This document shows positions 53,187-62,854 of a stretch of 64,000 bases of DNA, one piece after another. Position 1 is the first letter of the stretch. Each line of letters starts with the position of its first letter. Source of the DNA: Limnohabitans sp. Rim8. Lineage in GTDB: Bacteria; Pseudomonadota; Gammaproteobacteria; Burkholderiales; Burkholderiaceae_C. The notes under the pieces are model-generated. The model saw only the letters and a program-made list of their open reading frames with translations. It had not been told where the DNA came from and did not search any database. Both the position numbers and the translations under genes were made by a program. The stretch lies in contig CAMDFK010000012.1 of assembly GCA_945897465.1 (NCBI GenBank), positions 1 through 64,000 on the forward strand, in the 5' to 3' direction.

Positions 53187-53786
53187 ATCGCTACCGAATT
53201 TCGTGATCGTCGCCAACGCGAAGAACGTAAACACCGTTTGAACCGTGAAATCATGGCCCCTGAGGTCCGTGTTTCCGGGCCTGAAAACGAGCCCATGGGT
53301 ATTTTGTCTTTGGCAGAAGCCTTGCGGCTTGCCGGTGAGATGGACGTGGATTTGGTCGAAATTGCCGCCACCGCCATCCCGCCAGTGTGCCGTTTGATGG
53401 ACTACGGCAAGTTCAAATACCAAGAGCAAAAGCGTGCGGCGGAAGCCAAAGCCAAGCAAACGGTCATTGACATCAAGGAAGTCAAGTTTCGTCCGGGCAC
53501 GGACGATGGTGACTACAACATCAAGATGCGCAACATCCGCCGCTTTTTGGCCGATGGTGACAAGTGCAAGATCACTCTGCGTTTCCGAGGTCGTGAAATC
53601 ACACACCAGGAACTCGGTTTGGACTTGCTCAACCGCATTCGCGATGAGCTGGCAGACTCGATCATTGTGGAGCAGTTTCCGAAGTTGGAAGGCCGCCAGA
53701 TGATCATGATGATTGCGCCTGGTCGTAAAAAGCCAGTTGCGGGTGGCAAGGCTTCTGACGCGTCGGTGCCTGCCGAATCGGTTTGA
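53187..53786 (+). CDS. infC: Translation initiation factor IF-3, AUC start
   Basis: IF-3 prevents premature joining of subunits and rejects wrong start codons. The 199-residue product reads [20 protein letters not shown] from ATC 53187, then the conserved [20 protein letters not shown]. The AAGGA site (53175-53179) lies seven bases before ATC, and no ATG, GTG or TTG lies in frame at a sensible distance. E. coli infC uses AUU for the same reason: IF-3 discriminates against it, giving autoregulation. A later TTG (53238) would cut off the conserved basic N terminus. Confidence 0.93.
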   Translation: MATEFRDRRQREERKHRLNREIMAPEVRVSGPENEPMGILSLAEALRLAGEMDVDLVEIAATAIPPVCRLMDYGKFKYQEQKRAAEAKAKQTVIDIKEVKFRPGTDDGDYNIKMRNIRRFLADGDKCKITLRFRGREITHQELGLDLLNRIRDELADSIIVEQFPKLEGRQMIMMIAPGRKKPVAGGKASDASVPAESV

Positions 53787-53821
53787 CCAATAATTTGACC
53801 GGCTTTCGGGCTGGTTGAGTC

Positions 53822-53845
53822 AAAAGCTGCCTTTGGGCAGCTTTT
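53822..53845 (+). terminator. Intrinsic hairpin between infC and rpmI
   Basis: AAAAGCTGCC (53822-53831) pairs perfectly with GGCAGCTTTT (53836-53845), loop TTTG, ending in four T. It lies 35 nt after the infC stop. In E. coli the infC-rpmI boundary is also a regulated junction, so partial termination is plausible. Confidence 0.7.
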
Positions 53846-53922
53846 GTTAAAAGTGGCTCGGGGCCAACAAGGCTGCAAATTTTTTGCAGACGCCTCACGA
53901 GCACAATTAAAGGAGCATGAAT

Positions 53923-54126
53923 ATGCCCAAGATGAAGACCAAAAGCAGTGCTAAAAAGCGCTTCCGTGTTCGTCCAGGTGGAACCGTTAAACGCGGCCAA
54001 GCCTTCAAACGTCACATCCTGACCAAGAAGACCACCAAAAACAAGCGTCACCTTCGCGGTGCTGTGTCCGTGCATGAGACCAATATGGGTCACATGGCGC
54101 AGATGCTGCCGATGGCTGGCCTGTAA
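53923..54126 (+). CDS. rpmI: 50S ribosomal protein L35
   Basis: L35 is a small basic protein of the large subunit. The 67-residue product is [16 protein letters not shown] with [18 protein letters not shown], fully typical. ATG 53923 has AAGGAG eight bases upstream; ATG 53917 two codons earlier is too close to that site. A small inverted repeat CTGCAAA-3-TTTGCAG (53873-53889) lies in the leader, where L20 represses rpmI in E. coli, but I cannot show that link here. Confidence 0.96.
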   Translation: MPKMKTKSSAKKRFRVRPGGTVKRGQAFKRHILTKKTTKNKRHLRGAVSVHETNMGHMAQMLPMAGL

Positions 54127-54151
54127 TCACTGACGAACAAGGAGAAAAACT

Positions 54152-54514
54152 ATGCCTCGCGTTAAACGTGGTGTAACGGCACGCGCCCGTCACAAGAAAG
54201 TCCTGGCCCTTGCAAAAGGTTTCCGCGGTCGCCGCGGCAATGTCTTCCGCATCGCCAAACAGGCGGTGATGAAGGCCGGCCAATACGCCTACCGTGACCG
54301 CCGCACCAAAAAGCGTGTGTTCCGTCAGTTGTGGATTGCCCGTATCAACGCTGCTGCGCGTGAATGCGGTCTGACCTACAGCCAGTTCGCCAACGGCCTC
54401 AAAAAGGCTGCCATTGAAATCGACCGTAAGATGCTGGCGGACATCGCCGTGCACGACAAGGCCGCTTTTGCTGGCATCGTGAACCAAGTCAAAGCCAAAC
54501 TGGCCGCAGCTTGA
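54152..54514 (+). CDS. rplT: 50S ribosomal protein L20
   Basis: L20 is an early assembly protein and, in E. coli, an autogenous repressor of the rpmI-rplT operon. The 120-residue product has [20 protein letters not shown] and the [20 protein letters not shown] helix, with [20 protein letters not shown] near the C terminus. AAGGAG precedes the ATG. Followed by an operon terminator and pheS. Confidence 0.97.
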   Translation: MPRVKRGVTARARHKKVLALAKGFRGRRGNVFRIAKQAVMKAGQYAYRDRRTKKRVFRQLWIARINAAARECGLTYSQFANGLKKAAIEIDRKMLADIAVHDKAAFAGIVNQVKAKLAAA

Positions 54515-54560
54515 GTCCATGAGTGACATGGGCTCTCGGGCCTGTGCCACGCACTCGATC

Positions 54561-54599
54561 AAAGGGATTGAGGCTCGCAAAAGCTTCAATCCCTTTTTT
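54561..54599 (+). terminator. Intrinsic terminator between rplT and pheS
   Basis: AAAGGGATTGA (54561-54571) pairs with TCAATCCCTTT (54586-54596), with a 14-nt loop, and the T-run continues to 54599. It lies 46 nt after rplT and 35 nt before pheS, a position where pheST is attenuation-controlled in E. coli; no leader peptide rich in Phe is visible here. Confidence 0.8.
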
Positions 54600-54634
54600 G
54601 TTCTTTTTTACACAGATCTTCGATCTTCCACACC

Positions 54635-55672
54635 ATGAATGAGCTGGACACCCTGGTCGAATTCGCCCGCCAGAGTTTTGTGCAGGCACTGACACCTGCT
54701 GACCTCGAAAACGCCAAGGCCCAGTTTTTGGGTAAAGCCGGTCGCATCACCGAGTTGATGAAGGGCATGGCCGCTCTGAGCATAGAAGACAAAAAAAACC
54801 GAGGCGCCGCCATCAACATCGCCAAGCAGGCGATCGAGGCCGCTTTGAATGACCGCCGCCAGGCCCTGGCCGACGCCGAGTTGCAATCGCAACTCAAAGC
54901 CGAAGCGCTGGATGTGACGCTGCCTGGGCGCAGCACCAATGTCGGTGGTTTGCACCCCGTTTCGCTCACGCTCGAGCGCGTCGAAAACATTTTTGGCTCC
55001 ATGGGTTTTGACGTGGCCCAAGGCCCTGAGATCGAGACCGACTGGTTCAACTTCACCGCGCTCAACACGCCCGAAGACCACCCAGCCCGCTCCATGCACG
55101 ACACCTTCTACGTCGAAGGCGGTCACTTGCTGCGCACACACACCAGCCCCATGCAGATCCGGCACGCGGTACAGCACGTCAAGCGCTACAAAAACCAACT
55201 CGATGCAGGCCAAGGCATGCCGGAGATCCGGGTCATCGCGCCCGGCCGCACCTACCGCGTGGACTCCGATGCGACCCATTCTCCGATGTTCCACCAGTGC
55301 GAAGGCCTGTGGATTGGTGAGAACGTGAGCTTCAAAGACCTCAAGGTGGTGGTCACCGATTTTTGCCGAACTTTCTTCGAAAGCGATGATTTGGTCTTGC
55401 GCTTCCGTCCCAGCTTTTTCCCCTTCACCGAGCCCAGCGCCGAGATCGACATCCAGTTCCAGAGCGGCCCCTTGGCCGGTCGCTGGCTCGAAGTCGGCGG
55501 CTCCGGCCAAGTGCACCCGAACGTGGTGCGCAACATGGGTCTGGACCCCGAGCAGTTCATTGGTTTTGCCTTCGGCATGGGCATGGACCGTTTCACCATG
55601 CTGCGCTACGGCGTGAACGACTTGCGCCTCTTCTTTGACGGCGATGTGCGCTTTCTGAGCCAGTTCCAGTAA
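54635..55672 (+). CDS. pheS: Phenylalanyl-tRNA synthetase alpha subunit
   Basis: PheS is the catalytic subunit of the alpha2-beta2 enzyme. The 345-residue product has the N-terminal coiled coil ([20 protein letters not shown]), motif 1 around [18 protein letters not shown], and motif 2 with [11 protein letters not shown]. The PheRS segment [19 protein letters not shown], and motif 3 with [20 protein letters not shown], complete the core. The pheS stop is 33 bp before pheT. Confidence 0.97.
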   Translation: MNELDTLVEFARQSFVQALTPADLENAKAQFLGKAGRITELMKGMAALSIEDKKNRGAAINIAKQAIEAALNDRRQALADAELQSQLKAEALDVTLPGRSTNVGGLHPVSLTLERVENIFGSMGFDVAQGPEIETDWFNFTALNTPEDHPARSMHDTFYVEGGHLLRTHTSPMQIRHAVQHVKRYKNQLDAGQGMPEIRVIAPGRTYRVDSDATHSPMFHQCEGLWIGENVSFKDLKVVVTDFCRTFFESDDLVLRFRPSFFPFTEPSAEIDIQFQSGPLAGRWLEVGGSGQVHPNVVRNMGLDPEQFIGFAFGMGMDRFTMLRYGVNDLRLFFDGDVRFLSQFQ

Positions 55673-55705
55673 TTCCTCCCAAGTCCGACACACGAGACAC
55701 GAGTC

Positions 55706-58147
55706 ATGCAATTTCCTGAATCCTGGTTGCGCGAGTTCTGCAACCCGCCCCTGACGACCCAGCAACTGGCCGACACGCTGACCATGGCCGGTCTCGAAGT
55801 TGAAGAGCTCGAGCCTGTGGCCCCGCCGTTCACCAAAATCGTGGTCGGTGAAATCAAGGAAGCCGTGCAGCACCCCAACGCCGACCGCCTGCGCGTGTGC
55901 CAGGTGGACGTGGGGCAGGGCGCCATGTTGAACATTGTGTGTGGTGCGCCCAATGCCCGCGTGGGCATCCGTGTGCCATGTGCCATGGTGGGGGCTGAAT
56001 TACCGCCTGGTGAAGACGGCAAGCCTTTCTTGATCAAAGTCGGCAAGCTTCGTGGCGTGGAAAGCCAAGGCATGCTGTGCTCGGCCAAAGAACTTCAAAT
56101 CGCTGATGACCACGGCGGCCTGTTGGAATTGCCAGCGGACGCCCCTCTGGGCCAGGACATCCGCCAGTACTTGAATCTGGACGACACCCTGATGACGCTC
56201 AAGCTCACGCCCAACCTGGCGCACTGCCTGAGTGTGTACGGCATCGCCCGCGAAGTGTCGGCCCTGACCGGTGCGCTTTTGAAAGCCCCGACTTTCCCGG
56301 CCATCCCTCCTCAGATCACTGACAAGCTGGCGGTGAAGGTCCAGGCGACCGACCTGTGCGGCCGTTTCAGTGGCCGTGTGGTCAAGGGCGTGAACACCCA
56401 AGCTCAGACCCCGCAGTGGATGGTGGACCGCTTGGCACGGTGTGGCCAGCGCAGCGTGAGCCCGCTGGTGGACATCTCCAACTACGTGATGTTCGAGTTT
56501 GGTCGTCCTTCGCACATTTTTGATCTCGACAAAATCCACGGCGGCCTGCAGGTGCGCTGGGGCAAAGTCGTTAATGGACAGGGCGAATCGCTCAAGCTGC
56601 TCAATGGCAACACCGTGACCGTGGACGACAAAGTGGGTGTGATCGCCGACGACAGCCAGGTCGAATCGCTCGCAGGCATCATGGGTGGAGACGCCACCGC
56701 CGTGTCCGACGACACCCAAAACATCTACATCGAAGCCGCTTTCTGGTGGCCAACCTCGATTGCTGGCCGTTCGCGCCGCTACAACTTTTCGACCGATGCG
56801 GGTCACCGCTTTGAGCGTGGTGTGGACCCTCAGCTGACGGTAGAGCACATCGAACGCATCACCCAGCTGGTGCTCGACATTTGCGGCACGCCCGAGACGA
56901 AGGTCGGCCCCATCGATGACCAGACGCTGAACATCCCCGCGATCCAACCCGTCACGCTGCGCGTGGCCCGTGCGGCCAAGGTGATTGGCATGCCGCTGAC
57001 GCAGATGCAATGCGCTGACGCTTTGCGCGGTTTGGGTTTGCAGGTAACAGAAGCCGAAGGCGCCGTCACCGTGACCCCTCCGAGCTTCCGGTTTGATTTG
57101 CAAATTGAAGAAGATCTGATCGAGGAAGTGGCCCGCATGGTGGGCTACAACAACCTGCCCACCAACCCACCGCTGGCCCCCATCACCGCCAAAGTGCGCC
57201 CTGAGACCGAGCGCAGCCCGTCTGCCGTGCGTCGCGCCATTGCGGCTCTGGGTTACCAGGAAACCATCAACTACAGCTTCGTCGAAGAAGCTTGGGAAAA
57301 AGACCTGGCGGGCAACGCCCACCCGATCCACCTGCTCAACCCGATCGCCAGCCAGATGAGTGTGATGCGCTCGAGCCTGATCGGCTCGCTCTTGCAGGTC
57401 GTCAAGTTCAACGCCGACCGCAAGGCCGACCGCGTGCGCGTGTTCGAGTTGGGCCGCGTGTTCCTGCGTGATGAGCGCGTGGCGGACAGCGATGCCACGG
57501 TGCAAGGATATGACCAGCCCATGAAAGTCTCAGGCATGGCCTGGGGCCCTTTGGAGCCCTTGAGCTGGACAGGCAAGTCACGTTTGGTGGATTTTTTCGA
57601 TGTCAAAGCCGATGTCGAACGCTTGCTGGCCCCGGCCCAGGCCGAATTTTTGGCCGCCGAGCACCCCGCCTTGCACCCCGGCCGCTCAGCCCAAGTGCTG
57701 CTGCAAGGCCGGGTGATCGGTCATGTGGGTGAGTTGCACCCGCGCTGGCGACAGGCTTGGGACTTGCCACATGCGCCTGTGGTGTTCGAGCTGGATCTGG
57801 AAGCGGTCATCCAGCGCAGCGTGCCTGTGGCCCAGCCCGTGGCCAAGTTGCAAGCAGTGGAGCGCGACATCGCTGTGATCGTGCGCGAGCAGGTCACGCA
57901 TGCCCAGTTGATGCAGGCCATCCACAGCGCCCCGACCCAGGGTTTGCTGCGCCATGCGGTGCTGTTTGATGTCTACCGTCCCAAGGCGGAAGCCTCGGGC
58001 GGTTTGGCCGTGGGCGAGAAAAGTCTGGCGGTGCGTTTGCGATTGCACAGCGACGAGGGCACCTTGACCGATGCCCAGATTGAAACCGCCATGAACGCTG
58101 TCATGGCCAGCCTGTCAGCGCAAGTGGCTGCACGGCTGCGTGCTTGA
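55706..58147 (+). CDS. pheT: Phenylalanyl-tRNA synthetase beta subunit
   Basis: PheT holds the EMAP/OB tRNA-binding domain, the B3/B4 editing domain, B5, an inactive class II core, and the C-terminal FDX-ACB domain. The 813-residue product shows the B1 start [11 protein letters not shown], the B3/B4 segment [20 protein letters not shown] (editing site), and the C-terminal [19 protein letters not shown]. Length is normal. The ihfA ribosome-binding site lies just after its stop, matching the E. coli pheS-pheT-ihfA layout. Confidence 0.97.
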   Translation: MQFPESWLREFCNPPLTTQQLADTLTMAGLEVEELEPVAPPFTKIVVGEIKEAVQHPNADRLRVCQVDVGQGAMLNIVCGAPNARVGIRVPCAMVGAELPPGEDGKPFLIKVGKLRGVESQGMLCSAKELQIADDHGGLLELPADAPLGQDIRQYLNLDDTLMTLKLTPNLAHCLSVYGIAREVSALTGALLKAPTFPAIPPQITDKLAVKVQATDLCGRFSGRVVKGVNTQAQTPQWMVDRLARCGQRSVSPLVDISNYVMFEFGRPSHIFDLDKIHGGLQVRWGKVVNGQGESLKLLNGNTVTVDDKVGVIADDSQVESLAGIMGGDATAVSDDTQNIYIEAAFWWPTSIAGRSRRYNFSTDAGHRFERGVDPQLTVEHIERITQLVLDICGTPETKVGPIDDQTLNIPAIQPVTLRVARAAKVIGMPLTQMQCADALRGLGLQVTEAEGAVTVTPPSFRFDLQIEEDLIEEVARMVGYNNLPTNPPLAPITAKVRPETERSPSAVRRAIAALGYQETINYSFVEEAWEKDLAGNAHPIHLLNPIASQMSVMRSSLIGSLLQVVKFNADRKADRVRVFELGRVFLRDERVADSDATVQGYDQPMKVSGMAWGPLEPLSWTGKSRLVDFFDVKADVERLLAPAQAEFLAAEHPALHPGRSAQVLLQGRVIGHVGELHPRWRQAWDLPHAPVVFELDLEAVIQRSVPVAQPVAKLQAVERDIAVIVREQVTHAQLMQAIHSAPTQGLLRHAVLFDVYRPKAEASGGLAVGEKSLAVRLRLHSDEGTLTDAQIETAMNAVMASLSAQVAARLRA

Positions 58148-58155
58148 GGACTGTG

Positions 58156-58506
58156 ATGCAAATCAGTTTTGAATCCCTCGAAACCCCGGCCCTGACCAAG
58201 GCGCATCTGGCCGACTTGCTGTTCGAGCAAATCGGCTTGAACAAGCGCGAGTCCAAGGACATGGTCGACGCGTTTTTTGACTTGATGGTGGACAGCCTGA
58301 TTGCGGGAGACGATGTGAAAATATCCGGCTTCGGCAATTTTCAGATCCGCACCAAGGCCGCGCGTCCTGGGCGCAACCCGCGCACCGGAGAATTGATCCC
58401 TATTGATGCACGTCGTGTCGCGACCTTCCATGCCAGCCATAAACTCAAGGCCTTGATCCAGGGCGATGCGGTTGACGACGAAAGTGTGGAGACGGTGGGC
58501 CGCTGA
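58156..58506 (+). CDS. ihfA: Integration host factor alpha subunit
   Basis: IHF-alpha forms the heterodimer that bends DNA sharply and assists recombination, replication and transcription. The 116-residue product has the HU/IHF core [20 protein letters not shown] and [20 protein letters not shown], with the DNA-bending beta-arm proline in GRNPRTGE. It is a little longer than the ~99-residue E. coli protein, with an acidic C-terminal tail ([13 protein letters not shown]). ATG 58156 has GAGGA just upstream; the TTG at 58144 overlapping pheT is less likely. Confidence 0.94.
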   Translation: MQISFESLETPALTKAHLADLLFEQIGLNKRESKDMVDAFFDLMVDSLIAGDDVKISGFGNFQIRTKAARPGRNPRTGELIPIDARRVATFHASHKLKALIQGDAVDDESVETVGR

Positions 58507-58529
58507 ATCATTTTTTGATCGGAGTGCCC

Positions 58530-58877
58530 ATGTTGTTCAAGTTCAAATCCCAAGTCACCAGCGACCTCATCATGCTGGAGGCCGATGCCCGAAGGCTGCT
58601 GCACATCATGTTGGGTCACGACCCGGACAAAGGCATCATTTTGGTGAAGGACCTGCCTGCGGCCATCGCCAAGCTGGAGTCGGCTGTGGCCCAAGATGAA
58701 GCAGCCCGTTTGCAGCGCAGCCAAGCGGCGCAAAAAGCCTCTATGCCCGAAGACACTGCTCAGGACACTGCGGGTGAGCCTCTAAATCCAGTGCGGCTTG
58801 CGCAGCGGGCCAGCCCCATGCTCAAGCTCCTCAAGCATTGCGTGGCCGACCCCTCCGACATGGTTTGGGGCGTGTGA
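58530..58877 (+). CDS. DUF1840 family protein
   Basis: The 115-residue product begins MLFKFKSQVTSDLIMLEADA and has the DUF1840 pattern with LLHIMLGHDPDKGIILVKDL and a C-terminal SPMLKLLKHCVADPSDMVWGV (last residues). The middle (about 60-85) is charged and likely flexible. Function is unknown. ATG 58530 has a GGAG site; it follows ihfA by 23 bp and may be the last gene of that cluster. It converges with the DUF192 gene. Confidence 0.8.
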   Translation: MLFKFKSQVTSDLIMLEADARRLLHIMLGHDPDKGIILVKDLPAAIAKLESAVAQDEAARLQRSQAAQKASMPEDTAQDTAGEPLNPVRLAQRASPMLKLLKHCVADPSDMVWGV

Positions 58878-58880
58878 CCT

Positions 58881-59405
58881 TCAACCGGGCCGTTTGCTGA
58901 AGACGGCCCCGCCGAGTTTGAAACCGGGCTTGATCTGCCGTTTAGCGAACCAGCCTTGGTTCATCTCCAGTACAAAACGCACGGGTTTGCTGGAGCAGTG
59001 CGAGTCGTCTTTTTGTGGCTGCATGTCGGCCAGATTGACGATGGTGCCATCGTCCTCCACGAACGCAGCGGTCAAGGGAATCAGGGTGTTGCGCATCCAA
59101 AAGCATTGAATTGTGGCTTGTTCGAACACAAACAACATGCCCTCATGCTGCGGCATCTCCTTGCGCCACATCAGACCGATTTGGCGCTGGTCTGGGGTCT
59201 TGGCCAATTGCACATCCAGGCGGTGCATGCCGGCCGTCAATTGGGTACGCGCCAGGTCCAATTGGGGTGCGGGCATCGATTGGGCCGATGCCAACGATCC
59301 GGCCATCAGCAGGCCAAAGCTCATCCACAGCGCAGTGATGCGCTTGCTCAACAATCGGGCAGGGCGGTGTGAAGGGCGAGGTGGCGCCAAAAAGAGGGTG
59401 AACAT
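58881..59405 (-). CDS. DUF192 family exported protein
   Basis: The 174-residue product has an N-terminal hydrophobic segment ITALWMSFGLLMAGSLASAQ that looks like a signal peptide cleaved after ASA. The DUF192 domain follows: VQLAKTPDQRQIGLMWRKEM, GMLFVFEQATIQCFWMRNT, and LEMNQGWFAKRQIKPG near the end. The role of DUF192 proteins is not established. The real start may be Met28 (59324), which would put the signal at the very N terminus. Transcribed away from the csp gene, towards DUF1840. Confidence 0.78.
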   Translation of the reverse strand: MFTLFLAPPRPSHRPARLLSKRITALWMSFGLLMAGSLASAQSMPAPQLDLARTQLTAGMHRLDVQLAKTPDQRQIGLMWRKEMPQHEGMLFVFEQATIQCFWMRNTLIPLTAAFVEDDGTIVNLADMQPQKDDSHCSSKPVRFVLEMNQGWFAKRQIKPGFKLGGAVFSKRPG

Positions 59406-59527
59406 GGTTTGGGGAAAAAAACAGACCAGGCCCTAGGATACCGTCTGTCACAGGTCTTGTCGCACCTGATGCCCCGCTCATCCTGGATTAAACCGCCAAC
59501 AGGTGCCTCCATGGGGCATGGTGAAGA

Positions 59528-59848
59528 TCAGGGGGCAGGCGTGTCGGGGCCGGGGCTTGAAGCGCTGGCGCCATCATCGATCGGTTCATGGCGGGCCAAC
59601 TGGCTGTCTTGGGGTACGGGTGGCTTGGACATGGCGGGCGTTTCGGAAGTTGCCAGTATGTTCGCGGCCATCAGGCCTTTGGCGCCTTGCGTCAGCTCGA
59701 AATCGACCCGTTGGCCTTCCTTGAGGCTTTTAAAGCCCTCCATCTGGATGGCCGAAAAATGGGCGAAGGCATCTGCGCCGCCGCCATCCGGTTGAATGAA
59801 GCCAAAACCTTTGGCATCGTTGAACCATTTGACCGTGCCACTGGGCAT
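59528..59848 (-). CDS. Cold-shock protein with C-terminal extension
   Basis: The first ~67 residues form a single cold-shock domain: [20 protein letters not shown] with RNP1 KGFGFI, then [20 protein letters not shown] with the RNP2-type segment. The last ~38 residues ([19 protein letters not shown], then an acidic/proline-rich end) are low-complexity and absent from canonical 65-70-residue Csp proteins. It probably binds single-stranded RNA/DNA. GGAGA lies just before the ATG on the minus strand. It is divergent from clpS. Confidence 0.88.
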   Translation of the reverse strand: MPSGTVKWFNDAKGFGFIQPDGGGADAFAHFSAIQMEGFKSLKEGQRVDFELTQGAKGLMAANILATSETPAMSKPPVPQDSQLARHEPIDDGASASSPGPDTPAP

Positions 59849-59903
59849 ACTATGTCTCCGTATTTTTGTTAATTGATCCAGTTTGAGTAATTCCAGGTAA
59901 ATT

Positions 59904-59909
59904 TGTCAA
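59904..59909 (-). promoter_or_regulatory. Consensus -35 for the cold-shock gene
   Basis: The minus strand reads TTGACA (59909-59904), a perfect -35. The -10 region 16-18 bp downstream (TCAAAC/CAAACT) is poor. It lies between the csp ATG and the nested palindromes at 59921-59972, which are therefore upstream of it rather than in the csp leader. Confidence 0.4.
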
Positions 59910-59920
59910 TGTGAGGTTTT

Positions 59921-59972
59921 CCCGGGGTGCGGCATTTCTGCCGCACGTGGTCAAGTCTTTTCAGACCCCGGG
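59921..59972. repeat. Overlapping palindromes between csp and clpS
   Basis: Inner stem GTGCGGCA (59927-59934) with TGCCGCAC (59939-59946), loop TTTC; outer arms CCCGGGGT (59921-59928) with ACCCCGGG (59965-59972). The two share bases 59927-59928, so they cannot both be complete at once. They lie between the two divergent promoters. They could be a regulator site, an insulating terminator without a T-run, or alternative RNA folds in a longer transcript. Confidence 0.65.
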
Positions 59973-59995
59973 CTCAAAGGGCTTGAAACCATCGA

Positions 59996-60001
59996 TAGAA
60001 T
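59996..60001 (+). promoter_or_regulatory. Candidate -10 of a leaderless clpS message
   Basis: TAGAAT (59996-60001) lies only six bases before the clpS ATG (60008), and no ribosome-binding site precedes the ATG. Transcription would start at or next to the ATG. No clear -35 is seen. Confidence 0.35.
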
Positions 60002-60007
60002 GAAATC

Positions 60008-60367
60008 ATGGCAACGAAAAAACCTTCCCATCCCACGCTGCCGACCGTGACCCCGCATGCCCCAGATGGCGGCGATGCGGTGGTCCTCGAAAGACGTGCC
60101 CAAAAAATCGAGCCGCCCCAGATGTACCAGGTGGCGATGCTCAACGACGACTTCACCCCCATGGAATTTGTGGTCATGGTGATCCAGGAGTTTTTCAGCA
60201 AGGACCGCGAGGCGGCCACGCAGATCATGCTCAAGATCCACCTGGATGGCAAAGGCGTTTGTGGGGTTTATTCCCGCGATGTGGCGGCCACCAAGGTGGA
60301 TCAGGTGCTGGACGCGGCCAAACAGGCCGGTCACCCACTGCAATGTGTCAGTGAACCCATTGAATAA
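60008..60367 (+). CDS. clpS: ATP-dependent Clp protease adaptor ClpS
   Basis: ClpS binds N-degron substrates and delivers them to ClpA. The 119-residue product has a non-conserved N terminus (about 1-35) followed by the core [20 protein letters not shown], the Asn-Asp pair being part of the N-degron pocket. The C-terminal [20 protein letters not shown] is also conserved. ATG 60008 lacks a ribosome-binding site. It is followed by clpA with 60 bp between, the universal arrangement. Confidence 0.95.
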   Translation: MATKKPSHPTLPTVTPHAPDGGDAVVLERRAQKIEPPQMYQVAMLNDDFTPMEFVVMVIQEFFSKDREAATQIMLKIHLDGKGVCGVYSRDVAATKVDQVLDAAKQAGHPLQCVSEPIE

Positions 60368-60427
60368 GCCGGTATACCCCCCACATCCTCTTCATCTTTT
60401 TTACTCAGCAAGGCATAAGGAAATCAC

Positions 60428-62761
60428 ATGATTGCCCAAGAATTGGAAGTCAGCTTGCACATGGCCTTTGTTGAAGCCCGTCAGCAGCGCCACGAATTCA
60501 TCACCGTCGAGCATTTGTTGCTGGCCCTGCTGGACAACCCCAGCGCCGCAGAAGTGCTGCGTGCTTGCGCCGCCAACATCGACGATTTGCGCAAGGCCTT
60601 GAGCAACTTCATCAAGGACAACACACCCCAGGTGGCCGGTACCGAAGAGGTGGACACCCAGCCCACCTTGGGTTTCCAGCGCGTGATCCAACGCGCCATC
60701 ATGCATGTGCAGTCCACCGGCAATGGCAAAAAGGAAGTGACTGGCGCCAATGTGCTGGTCGCCATCTTTGGCGAAAAAGACTCACACGCTGTGTATTACC
60801 TGCACCAGCAGGGCATCACGCGTTTGGATGTGGTGAATTTCATCGCCCATGGCATCCGCAAGAGCGATCCACCCGAAGCCACCAAGTCCGACGCACCCGC
60901 TAACTCCGAAGCCGAAGAGGCCGGTGGTGGTGAACGCAATGAAAAGGCCTCGCCTTTGGAGCAGTTCACCAACAACCTGAACCAGGCTGCCAAAGAAGGC
61001 AAGATCGATCCGCTGATTGGCCGTGAGTACGAAGTCGAGCGCACCATCCAGATCCTGTGCCGCCGCCGCAAAAACAACCCGCTGCTGGTGGGTGAGGCCG
61101 GTGTGGGCAAAACGGCGATTGCCGAGGGCCTGGCATGGCGCATCACACAGGGCACCGTGCCCGACATCCTGGCCGAAGCCACGGTGTATTCGCTCGACAT
61201 GGGCGCACTGCTGGCGGGCACCAAGTACCGGGGCGATTTTGAGCAACGCCTCAAAGGTGTGCTCAAGTCGCTCAAGGACAAGCCGAACGGCATTTTGTTC
61301 ATCGACGAAATCCACACCCTGATCGGTGCGGGTGCAGCTTCTGGCGGCACCTTGGACGCATCGAACCTGCTCAAACCAGCGCTTTCCAGTGGTCAGCTCA
61401 AGTGCATTGGTGCGACCACCTTCACCGAATACCGGGGCATTTTCGAAAAAGACGCTGCTTTGAGCCGCCGCTTCCAGAAAGTGGACGTGGTCGAGCCCAC
61501 CGTGTCAGAGACGGTGGACATTCTCAAAGGCCTCAAGAGCCGATTTGAAGACCACCACAGCGTCAAATACACCATCGCCGCATTGCAAGCGGCGGCCGAG
61601 TTGTCGGCCAAGTTCATCAACGACCGCCAATTGCCTGACAAAGCCATTGACGTGATCGACGAGGCCGGTGCCGCCCAGCGCATTCAGGTCGCGTCCAAAC
61701 GCAAAAAGACGATTGGCAAGTCGGAAATCGAAGACATCGTGGCCAAGATCGCCCGCATTCCGCCAGCCAATGTGTCCAACGACGACCGCAGCAAACTTCA
61801 GACCATCGAGCGCGACCTCAAATCGGTGGTGTTTGGCCAAGACAAAGCCTTGGAAGTGCTGGCCTCGGCCGTCAAGATGGCCCGCTCTGGACTGGGCAAG
61901 ACCGACAAGCCGATCGGCTCCTTCCTGTTTTCCGGCCCCACAGGTGTGGGCAAGACCGAAGCGGCCAAACAGCTGGCCTACATCATGGGCATCGAGCTGA
62001 TCCGCTTTGACATGTCCGAGTACATGGAGCGCCATGCGGTCAGCCGCCTGATTGGTGCGCCTCCGGGCTATGTGGGCTTTGACCAGGGTGGCCTGTTGAC
62101 CGAAGCCGTGACCAAGAAGCCGCACTGCGTGCTTTTGCTTGACGAGATCGAAAAAGCCCATCCGGACATCTTCAACGTGCTGCTGCAGGTCATGGACCAC
62201 GGCACCTTGACCGACAACAACGGACGTAAGGCCGACTTCCGCAACGTGATCATCATCATGACCACCAACGCGGGGGCCGAGACCATGAATAAGGCGACCA
62301 TCGGTTTCACCAATCCGCGTGCAGCCGGGGACGAAATGGGCGACATCAAGCGCCTGTTCACGCCAGAGTTCCGCAACCGCTTGGACGCCATCGTGAGTTT
62401 CAAGCCGCTGGACGAGCAAATCATTTTGCGCGTTGTGGACAAATTCTTGCTTCAGCTGGAAACCCAGTTGGGTGAGAAAAAGGTCGAGGTCACCTTCACC
62501 GATGCTTTGCGCAAGTTCCTGGGCAAAAAGGGCTTCGATCCGCTCATGGGTGCTCGCCCCATGCAGCGGCTGATTCAGGACACCATCCGCAAGGCCTTGG
62601 CCGACGAGTTGTTGTTCGGTCGTTTGACCGATGGTGGTCGCTTGACAGTGGACATCGACGACAAGGACGAGGTGCTGCTGGACATCACGGCCAACCCCAA
62701 GAAGGAAAGCCGCGCCTCCCGATCGGAACCGGCTGAGCCTGAAGAGGCCACTGCAGGCTAA
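60428..62761 (+). CDS. clpA: ATP-dependent Clp protease ATP-binding subunit ClpA
   Basis: ClpA is the AAA+ unfoldase that feeds ClpP and takes substrates from ClpS. The 777-residue product has the N-terminal ClpS-binding repeats, D1 Walker A GEAGVGKTAIAEG, and no M-domain (unlike ClpB). D2 Walker A is [13 protein letters not shown]. The ClpP-docking IGF tripeptide lies in KATIGFTNPRA. AAGGAA precedes the ATG. clpP is not in the window. Confidence 0.96.
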   Translation: MIAQELEVSLHMAFVEARQQRHEFITVEHLLLALLDNPSAAEVLRACAANIDDLRKALSNFIKDNTPQVAGTEEVDTQPTLGFQRVIQRAIMHVQSTGNGKKEVTGANVLVAIFGEKDSHAVYYLHQQGITRLDVVNFIAHGIRKSDPPEATKSDAPANSEAEEAGGGERNEKASPLEQFTNNLNQAAKEGKIDPLIGREYEVERTIQILCRRRKNNPLLVGEAGVGKTAIAEGLAWRITQGTVPDILAEATVYSLDMGALLAGTKYRGDFEQRLKGVLKSLKDKPNGILFIDEIHTLIGAGAASGGTLDASNLLKPALSSGQLKCIGATTFTEYRGIFEKDAALSRRFQKVDVVEPTVSETVDILKGLKSRFEDHHSVKYTIAALQAAAELSAKFINDRQLPDKAIDVIDEAGAAQRIQVASKRKKTIGKSEIEDIVAKIARIPPANVSNDDRSKLQTIERDLKSVVFGQDKALEVLASAVKMARSGLGKTDKPIGSFLFSGPTGVGKTEAAKQLAYIMGIELIRFDMSEYMERHAVSRLIGAPPGYVGFDQGGLLTEAVTKKPHCVLLLDEIEKAHPDIFNVLLQVMDHGTLTDNNGRKADFRNVIIIMTTNAGAETMNKATIGFTNPRAAGDEMGDIKRLFTPEFRNRLDAIVSFKPLDEQIILRVVDKFLLQLETQLGEKKVEVTFTDALRKFLGKKGFDPLMGARPMQRLIQDTIRKALADELLFGRLTDGGRLTVDIDDKDEVLLDITANPKKESRASRSEPAEPEEATAG

Positions 62762-62804
62762 GGGCAGCGCTGCGCCAGCCAGATCCTGATTTCAGGGTCA
62801 GGTC

Positions 62805-62836
62805 AAAGAAAAAGGCCCGTGAGGGCCTTTTTCTTT
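62805..62836. terminator. Bidirectional terminator between clpA and the HerA-like gene
   Basis: A perfect 14-bp stem (AAAGAAAAAGGCCC 62805-62818 with GGGCCTTTTTCTTT 62823-62836, loop GTGA) with T-rich and A-rich arms works in both directions and ends the converging genes. Confidence 0.9.
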
Positions 62837-62854
62837 TGCGCAAGTCCAGTGCAC

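Noticed and set aside
56000..57505. 501-codon minus-strand frame opposite pheT
   Set aside because: Antisense shadow with no family similarity.
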